Part shown: positions 55,851 through 63,805 of the stretch, piece by piece
How positions within the stretch are numbered: position 1 is the first letter of the stretch
Layout: the number at the start of each line of letters is the position of its first letter
Origin: Flavobacterium sp. NG2
GTDB lineage: Bacteria > Bacteroidota > Bacteroidia > Flavobacteriales > Flavobacteriaceae
NCBI RefSeq assembly: GCF_034119845.1
Contig: NZ_CP139420.1
Coordinates: 350,001 to 414,000, forward strand
Length of the DNA: 64,000 bases
Reading direction: 5' to 3'
Notes under the pieces: generated by a model
Told to the model about the DNA's origin: nothing
Database searches by the model: none
The model's input: the letters and a program-made list of their open reading frames with translations, nothing else
Program-made: the position numbers and the translations under genes

Positions 55851-56288
55851 TTATTGCAAATACAAATAATGATTATAATAATCGATAATCGCTTTTCCTC
55901 TTAATAAAACATCCGCACCAATAATACCATGGACAGGCTTGGATTTGTATTGAATTAGGGCATCATTAACATGTGACAAATCAAAAATAATTAAATCAAA
56001 ATTATTTTTTTTCCATGTTCCCAGCTGTACTTTATTATTGCTTGCTGATTGGGTCAACATTCCACTAGCACCAGCTCCCGAAGCTTTGGTTTTAGAATCT
56101 TTTGCATCCACCAGAAACATTTCTACTGTTTCAAAACCAATACAACTGTTAGAAGCACCCGTATCTAAAATAAAATTACCCTTAACTCCGTTTATTTTTG
56201 CCTTAATTAAAAGGTGTTGTGTTTTCGTAATTTTGAATTTTATTTTCTTGTATTTTTCCTGTTTTAGGATTTCTTGTATTTTTTCCAT
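55851..56288 (-). CDS. Retropepsin-like aspartyl protease
   Basis: 145 residues. The FILDTGASNSCIG motif gives catalytic Asp42, and HGIIGADVLLRGKAIIDYYN is the flap/second conserved region of the bacterial retropepsin-like family. A half-size protease that would act as a dimer. No signal peptide; the basic N-terminus (KQEKYKKIKFKITK) suggests a cytoplasmic location. The start lies 25 bp inside the end of the CHAT gene, so the two are co-transcribed and coupled. The substrate is unknown. Confidence 0.85.
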   Translation of the reverse strand: MEKIQEILKQEKYKKIKFKITKTQHLLIKAKINGVKGNFILDTGASNSCIGFETVEMFLVDAKDSKTKASGAGASGMLTQSASNNKVQLGTWKKNNFDLIIFDLSHVNDALIQYKSKPVHGIIGADVLLRGKAIIDYYNHYLYLQ

Positions 56289-58906
56289 TTTTTGAAACGC
56301 GTGAATCCCAAAAGTAAACCAATTACTGCTATAAACCCAAAAATTAGATACCCATAATTAAAAGTTTCTGCCCCAGACTCAACTCCACCATAATATACAA
56401 AAGCACTCCAATAATAAGGAGATTTTTTAGTATTTGAAATCGTTTTATCCTCCAAAAAATCGAGCTTCGCTTTTTGATTCGCTTCAAAATATGACTCCCC
56501 TTTATTACAATACTTATAGAAATAATCCATAAAAACCGAAGTTGTAAAGTCATTTACTTTCCATAACGAAAAGAGCAAATTTCGAGCTCCTGCAAACTGA
56601 AACCCTCGAGCAACACTCATTGCTCCTTCTGACTTATACAGTTTCCCTACACCTGTTTCACAAGCACTCAAAACAACCAAATCAGGATTAATTTTTAAAG
56701 AATACAATTCAGGATAAAGAATGTCTTGGTCATAAAATTTAATACTCGCAGCAGTCTCAACATCTCCCGATGAAGCGTGCGTTGATAAATGTAAAATTGA
56801 ATAACTACTAGCATTACTTTTGAAATGATCAAAAGTAGCCTGTTCGTTTTCAAAAAATCGCCCTTCAAAATTTCGCTTTATAGAAGCCATTTCTTTTTTT
56901 GAAAAAGACAACGCATCATCCGTTTTTTCAAATACTGGAAAAACACCCAACACATTTTTTCTTGGCTTTTCAATCTCAATTTCATTCAAATAAAAAGCAA
57001 CCGAATTGTTATATCCAATGGCATAATCCTGAACTAAATAATGCATTTTAGCAAAATTAGTCGTAGTCGATTCTTTTGTAATCAAGGCTTCAAAAGAAAC
57101 AAAATTCAATATCCCATCAGGAATAATTAATAATTTTTTAAAGTCAGTTTTGCGGGGAAGTTGCAAAATGTCATAGACTATTTTCCCCGTCTGGCTGTAT
57201 CCTTTTACATCATTCACTATCGCATCAGCATCTTTAAAATAATCAATAAATTTCCAAATTTTAGTTGTTGTTTCTTTATCATTACTAAATGACTTTAATT
57301 GGATAGTGCTGTTTTCGAAAGTAAAACAATAGGTTTTTTCACTACCCGAAAAATAATTAAGCAGAACAACACCCTCGTCTTTCAATTTAGTAAACAAATT
57401 TTGAATATTGATTTCAGGAGCTTCTGTGGCTCCCTTTTCTGATTCTATTTTTTTTAATGATAAAACCAGTTCATTTTGTTTTTCAATGGCTTTATTAATC
57501 TTAACAATGTCTGCGGAGTCTCCTTTTTGCTGCTCTTTCGCAATTTCAACTGTCCAGTTTTGGAGTTGCTCTAAATGCAATTTCTCCGCTCTGGAAGCTG
57601 TTTTCGTTTTCAACAAATAGTCTTTTAAAACTGTAGATTTTGTTTTTTCAGCCAATTGAAAAGCCGATTCGATATAAGCCTGTTTGTGCTCTTTTTTATA
57701 TAAAACATCATAAAGTGCAATGCATTTTTCGGTTCGGGTACGAACTCTGGTTTGCGTAATGATTTTAGAATTTTCATAAATCAATAGATTCGCAAATAAA
57801 TCTTCAATGTAGAAGGCGAGACCATAGGCTTCTAAAGCTTTTTTAGGCTGGTTCTCTTGTGAGTAAATTGCCGCTTGCAAATCAAAAGCATCTAATAAAA
57901 TCGTCTCTGCATACAAGCTTTTTTGATTAGGTAAGCTATTTTTAGTATTCGAATACTTTGGAATTAAAGTTGAAAAAACACTTTCAATTAAAGCCGAAGC
58001 TTCTTTTCTTTTTTGTTGTTCAAAAAGCAAAACGGCTTCCTCATAATATAATTTTGCTAATTTTCGAGGGTCACGATTAACCGTCGCAAAAAACAACTTT
58101 TTGGCTTCTGCAAAATAGTCGTTAGCTTTATCATAATGTCGTTCCTGAACATAAAGTGACGCTAAATTTCGGTAACAATTCCCCAGGGTTTCAGATTGTG
58201 TTTTATCCCCTTGTAACAATTGTATCGCATACAAATAGGTTTGTTCTATTTTTTTAAAACCAGAAGGATTTTGCGATTGAGTAACCAATGCTTTTTTGTA
58301 ATTCAATAAATAGTTATTCCCCAAATTAGTAACAAAAATCCCTTTTTGGGTTTTAGATAATTTTTCGGTTTGAATGGTTTTTCGAACTAAATCAATAGCC
58401 AAATCTGTTTTGCCTGCGCTTTGGTACACATTTGATAAATTAAGTATTGCTGCTATTTTTTGGCTTTGATTTTTTTCTTTTATCGCACTATAATAATATT
58501 GTTTTATGATATTTTCAGCATTGTCATAATCTCCCTGAACGGTATATAAATTCCCTAACGGCTTCAAACAAAACTCGACAATATCATAATGGGATAATTT
58601 ATTTTTTTGGAATAACTGCCAAGCTTTTTCATAACTTTCTGTAGCTTCTCTATTTTTCCCAAATTGCGATTCATAATACCCTTTATTGCAGTTTAAAATA
58701 ACGATTGCCAGAAGTTCCTCTTTTGTTTTTGGCTGTTTATCATTCCAAAAACGACGATCCATTTGGTTCAGTTTTATCAAGGCTTCGACTGATGGGTGCT
58801 TCACAAAACCATCAATAACCTGATAAATACTATCTTCAAGTGATTGCGTATTTTGTCCCAAAACTGTTATCGTGAGAAGTAAAAAAAACAGTGTCTTCTT
58901 TATCAT
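56264..58906 (-). CDS. TPR-CHAT protease with signal peptide and C-terminal membrane anchor
   Basis: 880 residues. A signal peptide (to VLGQN) is followed by TPR-type helical repeats (about 60-420), a coiled-coil region (about 425-490), and a CHAT caspase-like domain (about 590-845). Catalytic His is in LHLSTHASSGD (about residue 709) and Cys in LVVLSACETGVG (about 748). A C-terminal membrane helix (LIFGFIAVIGLLLGF) ends in a basic tail (RFKKWKKYKKS). It is likely a periplasmic protease tethered to the inner membrane. CHAT proteases act in cell-death and defence pathways; its trigger and substrate are unknown. It overlaps the retropepsin gene. Confidence 0.88.
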   Translation of the reverse strand: MIKKTLFFLLLTITVLGQNTQSLEDSIYQVIDGFVKHPSVEALIKLNQMDRRFWNDKQPKTKEELLAIVILNCNKGYYESQFGKNREATESYEKAWQLFQKNKLSHYDIVEFCLKPLGNLYTVQGDYDNAENIIKQYYYSAIKEKNQSQKIAAILNLSNVYQSAGKTDLAIDLVRKTIQTEKLSKTQKGIFVTNLGNNYLLNYKKALVTQSQNPSGFKKIEQTYLYAIQLLQGDKTQSETLGNCYRNLASLYVQERHYDKANDYFAEAKKLFFATVNRDPRKLAKLYYEEAVLLFEQQKRKEASALIESVFSTLIPKYSNTKNSLPNQKSLYAETILLDAFDLQAAIYSQENQPKKALEAYGLAFYIEDLFANLLIYENSKIITQTRVRTRTEKCIALYDVLYKKEHKQAYIESAFQLAEKTKSTVLKDYLLKTKTASRAEKLHLEQLQNWTVEIAKEQQKGDSADIVKINKAIEKQNELVLSLKKIESEKGATEAPEINIQNLFTKLKDEGVVLLNYFSGSEKTYCFTFENSTIQLKSFSNDKETTTKIWKFIDYFKDADAIVNDVKGYSQTGKIVYDILQLPRKTDFKKLLIIPDGILNFVSFEALITKESTTTNFAKMHYLVQDYAIGYNNSVAFYLNEIEIEKPRKNVLGVFPVFEKTDDALSFSKKEMASIKRNFEGRFFENEQATFDHFKSNASSYSILHLSTHASSGDVETAASIKFYDQDILYPELYSLKINPDLVVLSACETGVGKLYKSEGAMSVARGFQFAGARNLLFSLWKVNDFTTSVFMDYFYKYCNKGESYFEANQKAKLDFLEDKTISNTKKSPYYWSAFVYYGGVESGAETFNYGYLIFGFIAVIGLLLGFTRFKKWKKYKKS

Positions 58907-59226
58907 AAAGCCTAAAATATTTGGAATGTTATTTCAAATACTAAATATAAGGTATTTTTCAATACTACTATTCCAGTAAATGAATTGCTCTTAAAAATCG
59001 AATAGTTTTTAAAAGCCACGAATTATTAAATTATTATGTAGAAAAATTCGCGAATTCGCAGCAAAAAAAGTGAAGTATTTCATCTTAAAAACCAACCTAT
59101 TTGAAAGATTATAAAATCTATATTTAAAAAACGAGATATGCATTTAAAAATTATAAGATCGCATACTAGCATTCTTGTTTTTAATTCGCTAAATTTAGGT
59201 TTGAAACCCAATCTAAATAAAGTAAG
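58907..59226. other. Spacer with degenerate CCACGAATT repeat
   Basis: No gene is supported. The AGCCACGAATTATTAAATT piece at 59014-59034 is related to the 37711 repeat, and a perfect 10-base palindrome GCGAATTCGC lies at about 59050-59059. Confidence 0.5.
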
Positions 59227-60405
59227 ATGAAGCCAGACCTATTTCAAGCGCCCGATTATTACCTCTTAGACGATTTATTGACTGACGAGCACAAACTAGT
59301 GCGTGATTCGGCACGGGCTTGGGTCAAGAAAGCGGTTTCTCCTATTATAGAAGATTATGCACAACGCGCTGAATTTCCTAAAGAGATTATTCCTGGACTA
59401 GGCGAAATAGGCGGTTTCGGCCCTTATATTCCAACCGAATACGGCGGAGCAGGCTTAGACCAGATTTCGTATGGTTTATTAATGCAAGAAATTGAACGGG
59501 GAGATTCAGGAATTCGTTCTACTTCATCTGTACAATCTTCCTTAGTGATGTACCCTATTTGGAAATACGGTGATGAAGCGCAACGCATGAAATATTTACC
59601 CAAACTAGCAACAGGCGAAATGATGGGTTGTTTTGGCTTGACCGAACCCAATTACGGTTCCGACCCAGGAAGTATGATTACTAATTTTAAAGACAAAGGC
59701 GATCATTTTTTATTGAATGGTGCCAAAATGTGGATATCAAATGCGCCCTTTGCAGACATCGCTATTGTTTGGGCAAAAGACGAATCGGGTCGCATTCACG
59801 GTTTGATTGTAGAACGTGGCATGGAAGGTTTTTCCACTCCTGAAACACACAATAAATGGTCGCTTCGTGCTTCAGCCACGGGAGAGTTAATTTTTGATAA
59901 TGTCAAAGTTCCTAAAGAAAATATTTTACCAAACAAATCGGGATTGAGTGCGCCACTTGGCTGCTTGGATTCTGCCCGATACGGGATTGCTTGGGGTGCG
60001 ATTGGAGCAGCTATGGACTGTTACGATACCGCTTTGCGCTATGCCAAAGAACGCATCCAGTTTGACAAACCTATAGCAGGTATGCAACTGCAACAAAAAA
60101 AACTAGCCGAAATGATTACTGAAATTACCAAAGCGCAATTACTTGCCTGGCGATTGGGGGTTTTACGAAACGAAGGCAAAGCCACCACAGCACAAATATC
60201 AATGGCAAAACGCAACAATGTTAACATGGCAATTCAAATTGCACGCGAAGCACGCCAAATTTTAGGAGGCATGGGTATTACAGGCGAATATTCCATTATG
60301 CGTCATATGATGAATTTGGAATCAGTGATTACGTATGAGGGAACCCACGATATTCATTTATTAATTACAGGAATGGATATTACGGGAATTCCAGCTTTTA
60401 AATAA
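59227..60405 (+). CDS. gcdH: Acyl-CoA dehydrogenase, glutaryl-CoA dehydrogenase type
   Basis: 392 residues. Flavoenzyme motifs: CFGLTEPNYGSDPGSM, KMWISNAPFADIAIVWA, RYAKERIQFDKPIAGMQLQQKKLAEM, and the C-terminal VITYEGTHDIHLLITGMDITGIPAF with the likely catalytic Glu near residue 369. The YEGTHDIH/ITG-x-x-AF ending is typical of glutaryl-CoA dehydrogenase, which oxidises and decarboxylates glutaryl-CoA to crotonyl-CoA in Lys/Trp breakdown. Confidence 0.9.
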   Translation: MKPDLFQAPDYYLLDDLLTDEHKLVRDSARAWVKKAVSPIIEDYAQRAEFPKEIIPGLGEIGGFGPYIPTEYGGAGLDQISYGLLMQEIERGDSGIRSTSSVQSSLVMYPIWKYGDEAQRMKYLPKLATGEMMGCFGLTEPNYGSDPGSMITNFKDKGDHFLLNGAKMWISNAPFADIAIVWAKDESGRIHGLIVERGMEGFSTPETHNKWSLRASATGELIFDNVKVPKENILPNKSGLSAPLGCLDSARYGIAWGAIGAAMDCYDTALRYAKERIQFDKPIAGMQLQQKKLAEMITEITKAQLLAWRLGVLRNEGKATTAQISMAKRNNVNMAIQIAREARQILGGMGITGEYSIMRHMMNLESVITYEGTHDIHLLITGMDITGIPAFK

Positions 60406-60740
60406 TTGCTATCCTCAAAAAACAAAGGACAAAAACACTCTATTTATCTTTCTTCAAACAATAAGGTTCCAATGAAGCATTAAAAGTCCGACAGGAGTAA
60501 ACGGTTTGAAGAAACTGACAGTTTCGTTTTATTGTAACATCAGGGAGGTGACCTGCCTAATTTAATTGATTCAATTTGATACCTACTGTTCTTTTAAAAA
60601 TATAAAAACCTTTACTGAAATAAATTCGTAAATACTAATACAAGGGTTCTACTATAATTTCGTCTAAGTATTGATAAAAATTACAAAAAATTACCCTTGA
60701 AAACTAGAACCTTTTTTATATTTACAGTAAATTTATTCCA
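60406..60740 (+). other. Spacer with possible structured leader before DUF3050
   Basis: No gene is supported. CAAGGG (60641-60646) can pair with CCCTTG (60694-60699), and overlapping GGTTCTA (60645-60651) can pair with TAGAACC (60705-60711). The last arm is followed by T6. The two stems exclude each other. Imperfect repeats such as AATTGATTCAATT lie further up. Confidence 0.4.
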
Positions 60741-61526
60741 ATGAACATTCAACACATAAACAACAGTATAGAACCACAGAAAAACATACTGTTACAGCAC
60801 CCACTTTACAACAAAGTAAAAACCATCGAAGACTTGCAGTGCTTTTTAGAAAGTCATGTGTATGCGGTTTGGGATTTTATGTCATTGCTGAAAGCATTAC
60901 AGTCCAAATTGACTTGTACTACTACACCTTGGTTCCCTACTACAAATCCACAAACACGTTATTTGATTAACGAAATTGTTCTTGCAGAAGAATCGGATGT
61001 AACTATCGATGGACGTCGTCAGAGTCATTATGAGATGTACATTGAAGCCATGGACGATTGTGGTGCCAACACTACTGAAATTAAACAGTTCTTAGGCGAA
61101 ATCAACTCGCTTCAAAATATTTTCGTAGCTATTAAAACCAGTCATTTGCACCCTAACATTAAAGCCTTTTTAGACTTTACTTTTAATGCAATTGAACACG
61201 GGAAGCCTCACGAAATTGCAGCTGCTTTTACCTTTGGTAGAGAGGATTTGATTCCGAGTATGTTTACTTCAATCATCAAAAGCTTTCAAGAAAACTTGCC
61301 AGACACTGATTTAAGTAAGCTAATTTATTATTTCGAACGTCATATCGAATTGGATGCTGACGAACATGGCCCAATGGCTATGGAAATGATTACCGAATTG
61401 TGTGGTGAGGACGCTCAAAAATGGAAAGAAGTAGAAGAAGTTTCTAAATTAGCTCTTGAAAAACGCATCGGTCTTTGGAATGCTATTGAAGAACATATTG
61501 CTGATAAAAAATTAGCAACGACATAA
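60741..61526 (+). CDS. DUF3050 protein, heme-oxygenase-like fold
   Basis: 261 residues, all-helical. Conserved His/Glu/Asp clusters are visible: LESHVYAVWDFMSLLKALQ near the start, NEIVLAEESDV, SHYEMYIEAM and the C-terminal FERHIELDADEHGPMA. This pattern fits the HDO (heme-oxygenase-like di-metal) class to which DUF3050 has been related. It probably binds two metal ions and does an oxidative reaction, but no substrate is known for this branch. It is a single gene with a strong terminator. Confidence 0.85.
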   Translation: MNIQHINNSIEPQKNILLQHPLYNKVKTIEDLQCFLESHVYAVWDFMSLLKALQSKLTCTTTPWFPTTNPQTRYLINEIVLAEESDVTIDGRRQSHYEMYIEAMDDCGANTTEIKQFLGEINSLQNIFVAIKTSHLHPNIKAFLDFTFNAIEHGKPHEIAAAFTFGREDLIPSMFTSIIKSFQENLPDTDLSKLIYYFERHIELDADEHGPMAMEMITELCGEDAQKWKEVEEVSKLALEKRIGLWNAIEEHIADKKLATT

Positions 61527-61534
61527 TAAAAAAA

Positions 61535-61581
61535 TACCAACAAAAAAGTCCCGAAAATATTTCGGGACTTTTTTGTTGGTA
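61535..61581. terminator. Strong bidirectional terminator after DUF3050
   Basis: 21-base perfect stem (61535-61555 with 61561-61581; core AAAAAAGTCCCGAA) and a five-base loop. The A-run and T-run on each side make it usable by both converging transcripts. Confidence 0.9.
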
Positions 61582-61596
61582 ACATCAGTAAAACGA

Positions 61597-61914
61597 TTAA
61601 CTCTCAGGAGCCAATTCTAATTCAAGACCTTCTAATTCAACCGTGATTGGAATTTGACAACCCAAACGGCTATTTGACTTTACGTAAAAAGCTTCAGAAA
61701 GCATCGCTTCTTCATCTTCTCCCATATCTGGCAAAGCTACTTCATTAAGAACGTAACATTGACAAGAAGCACACATGGCCATTCCGCCACAGGTTCCTTC
61801 TACAGGTAATTCATAAGCTTTACACAATTCCATGATATTCATGGCCATATCAGTTGGGGCTTGTAATTCGTGTACAACGCCTTCTCTGTCTTTGATTTTT
61901 ATTAATACATCCAT
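61597..61914 (-). CDS. [2Fe-2S] ferredoxin
   Basis: 105 residues from MDVLIKIKDREGVVHELQAP. The reading frame continues 35 codons upstream but that part is hairpin repeat F translated and is rejected. Adrenodoxin/ISC-type cluster ligands are C-x5-C-x2-C in TCGGMAMCASC plus Cys in RLGCQIPI. It likely supplies electrons to Fe-S assembly or to P450-type partners. It is last of the Mrp-NifU-ferredoxin series, separated from nifU by a repeat. Confidence 0.92.
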   Translation of the reverse strand: MDVLIKIKDREGVVHELQAPTDMAMNIMELCKAYELPVEGTCGGMAMCASCQCYVLNEVALPDMGEDEEAMLSEAFYVKSNSRLGCQIPITVELEGLELELAPES

Positions 61915-61948
61915 TTTTAAGGGTATAGGGTGTTGAGTTCTGTGTTTT

Positions 61949-62049
61949 GCGTGAGGGATAGTAGCAGTCCGCCGCGGCGGACGCGGATAGCCCGACGATT
62001 TTAAGGAATAATCCGCCATGGCGGATTGTTCCTTAAAATGGGCACGCCC
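61949..62049 (+). repeat. Dispersed hairpin repeat, copy F
   Basis: The frame is GCGTGAGGGATAG ... GGATAGCCCGAC ... GGGCACGCCC. Inside are a perfect 16-base palindrome GTCCGCCGCGGCGGAC (61967-61982) and a 42-bp near-perfect palindrome (61998-62039, arms ATTTTAAGGAATAATCCGCC and its complement with one mismatch). The frame matches copy D at 36242-36333. Confidence 0.8.
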
Positions 62050-62058
62050 AAATTATTA

Positions 62059-62298
62059 TTATGCTATATTGACAACGGTTTCGATTTGTGGTGCAAATTT
62101 CTTGATAGTGGTTTCAACACCAGCTTTCAAGGTCATTTGGTTGACACTACAACTCGTGCAAGCACCTTCTAAACGTACTTTGACGTGCTTGTCATCCTCA
62201 ATAGAAACTAAGGTGATATCACCACCATCAGAGTTCAAAAAAGGACGAATTTCTTCGAGTGCTAGCAATACGTTGCTTGTTAATTCTTCTGTTGTCAT
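62059..62298 (-). CDS. NifU-like C-terminal domain protein
   Basis: 79 residues. It contains only the NifU C-terminal scaffold domain, with LEEIRPFLNSDGGDITLVSI and the cluster-binding GACTSCSVNQMTL (CxxC). These small proteins carry or transfer Fe-S clusters. It lies 4 bp after the Mrp-like gene, indicating co-transcription and a shared Fe-S role. Confidence 0.93.
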   Translation of the reverse strand: MTTEELTSNVLLALEEIRPFLNSDGGDITLVSIEDDKHVKVRLEGACTSCSVNQMTLKAGVETTIKKFAPQIETVVNIA

Positions 62299-62302
62299 AA
62301 TT

Positions 62303-63430
62303 TTATTTTTTTACTGCTGAACAACCTGCCATAGTTGTAATTTTAATGGCTTCGGAAGCAGGTAAATTTTCATTTCTGTTAATCGTTTCTTCGACTACTT
62401 TACGAGTGATGGTTTCAAAAACCGTTTCGATTACAGAACCTGTTTGCATGGCTGCAGGACGACCGTAATCACCCGCTTCACGAATCGATTGAACGATAGG
62501 CACCTCACCAAGGAAAGGCACTTGTAAATCTTCGGCTAGGTTTTTAGCTCCTTCTTGACCAAAGATATAGTATTTATTATTAGGCAATTCTTCGGGTGTG
62601 AAGTACGCCATGTTTTCGATAATTCCTAAAACCGGTACGTTGATTGCCTCAGACATGAACATCGAAACTCCTTTTTTAGCATCGGCCAAAGCAACTGCTT
62701 GTGGTGTACTCACGACAACTGCACCTGTTACTGGTAAAGATTGCATGATAGAAAGATGGATATCTCCTGTTCCTGGAGGTAAATCGATTAATAAAAAGTC
62801 TAATTCTCCCCAATCAGCGTCAAAAATCATTTGGTTCAAAGCTTTAGAAGCCATTGGACCTCTCCAGATTACCGCTTGACTTGGTGAGGTAAAAAACCCG
62901 ATAGATAGCATTTTCACTTCGTAGCTTTCTACTGGTTTCATTTTTGACTTTCCGTCTACTAGAACTGAGATAGGTTTTTCATTCTCCACATCAAACATTA
63001 TTGGCATCGATGGACCATAAATATCTGCATCAAGAACTCCAACTGAAAACCCCATTTTTGCCAATGATACTGCCAAATTAGCCGTTACAGTAGATTTTCC
63101 TACACCTCCTTTTCCAGAGGCTACAGCGATGATATTTTTGATTCCAGGAATTGACTTCCCTTTTATTTCAGCCTTTTCAGGAACTTGTACTTTGGTATTG
63201 ATTTTAATTTTAGCTTCAGGCGAAACTAATTCCAAGATCACTTTCTTAATATCGTCTTCAGCACGTTTTTTAATATGCATGGCAGGCGTTGTTAAAACCA
63301 ACTCTACCACTACTTCGTCTCCAAAAGTAAGCACATTAGCAATAGCACCACTTTCCACCATATTCTTTCCTTCGCCAGCTATAGTTATCGTTTCTAAAGC
63401 TTTTAGAATTTCTTTTCTATCTAATTTCAT
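62303..63430 (-). CDS. Mrp/NBP35 family Fe-S carrier ATPase
   Basis: 375 residues. An N-terminal MIP18/DUF59 domain (about 1-90) is followed by a deviant Walker A ASGKGGVGKSTVTANLAVSLAK and switch motifs (DADIYGPSMPIM, LIDLPPGTGDIHLS). It likely loads Fe-S clusters onto apoproteins. The CxxC usual in this family is absent at the expected position (LPNNKYYIFGQEG); one Cys is near the C-terminus (MAGCSAVKK). It leads the Mrp-NifU-ferredoxin series. Confidence 0.93.
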   Translation of the reverse strand: MKLDRKEILKALETITIAGEGKNMVESGAIANVLTFGDEVVVELVLTTPAMHIKKRAEDDIKKVILELVSPEAKIKINTKVQVPEKAEIKGKSIPGIKNIIAVASGKGGVGKSTVTANLAVSLAKMGFSVGVLDADIYGPSMPIMFDVENEKPISVLVDGKSKMKPVESYEVKMLSIGFFTSPSQAVIWRGPMASKALNQMIFDADWGELDFLLIDLPPGTGDIHLSIMQSLPVTGAVVVSTPQAVALADAKKGVSMFMSEAINVPVLGIIENMAYFTPEELPNNKYYIFGQEGAKNLAEDLQVPFLGEVPIVQSIREAGDYGRPAAMQTGSVIETVFETITRKVVEETINRNENLPASEAIKITTMAGCSAVKK

Positions 63431-63805
63431 TCTGTATCCTAATTTCTATTGGTAATTTCAGTCCAAAACATTGTGTTTATTTAAACTGATTTCAGATTGC
63501 AAAGATAAGTGATTAAGTTCTTATTTTAAAGCATTTAAATTGGATTTATTGTTATGTAATTTAACCACAAAGTACACTACGTTTTCACTAAGAACACTAA
63601 GGTATTATTTCCTTTACCACAAACCTGTCTTCCAACAGGCAGGGACACTAAGTGTCAAATAAAATATAACTTTTGACTCGAAAATCTTTACAAAATAGTA
63701 CTCCTTTGGAAAGTAAAAAGAGTTATAACACAATAACAAGTATAGATTGGACAAGAAATTCTTCGTGAGCCTTGTAAAACCTTTGTGCCCTTTGTGTTTA
63801 AGCAT
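63431..63805. repeat. Spacer with degenerate CACAAAG/CCTGTC repeats
   Basis: No gene is supported. A TATCTTTG -7 box (63507-63500) lies about 70 bases upstream of the Mrp-like ATG. TAACCACAAAGTACACTACG, CACTAAGAACACTAAGG, the ACCTGTC..CAACAGGCAGG pairing near 63624-63645 and CTTTGTGCCCTTTGTGTTTA (63781-63800) are spacer repeats. The last is an exact match to 13571-13590. Confidence 0.55.

Noticed and set aside
60480..60580. Possible riboswitch (GGAGGTGACCTGCCT region)
   Set aside because: No match to the cores of TPP, cobalamin, SAM or other riboswitches that I can recognise, and it lies far from the ATG.
61915..62019. 35-codon N-terminal extension of the ferredoxin
   Set aside because: The extra residues (Pro/Arg/His-rich) are the translated hairpin repeat F; the family begins at MDVLIKIK.
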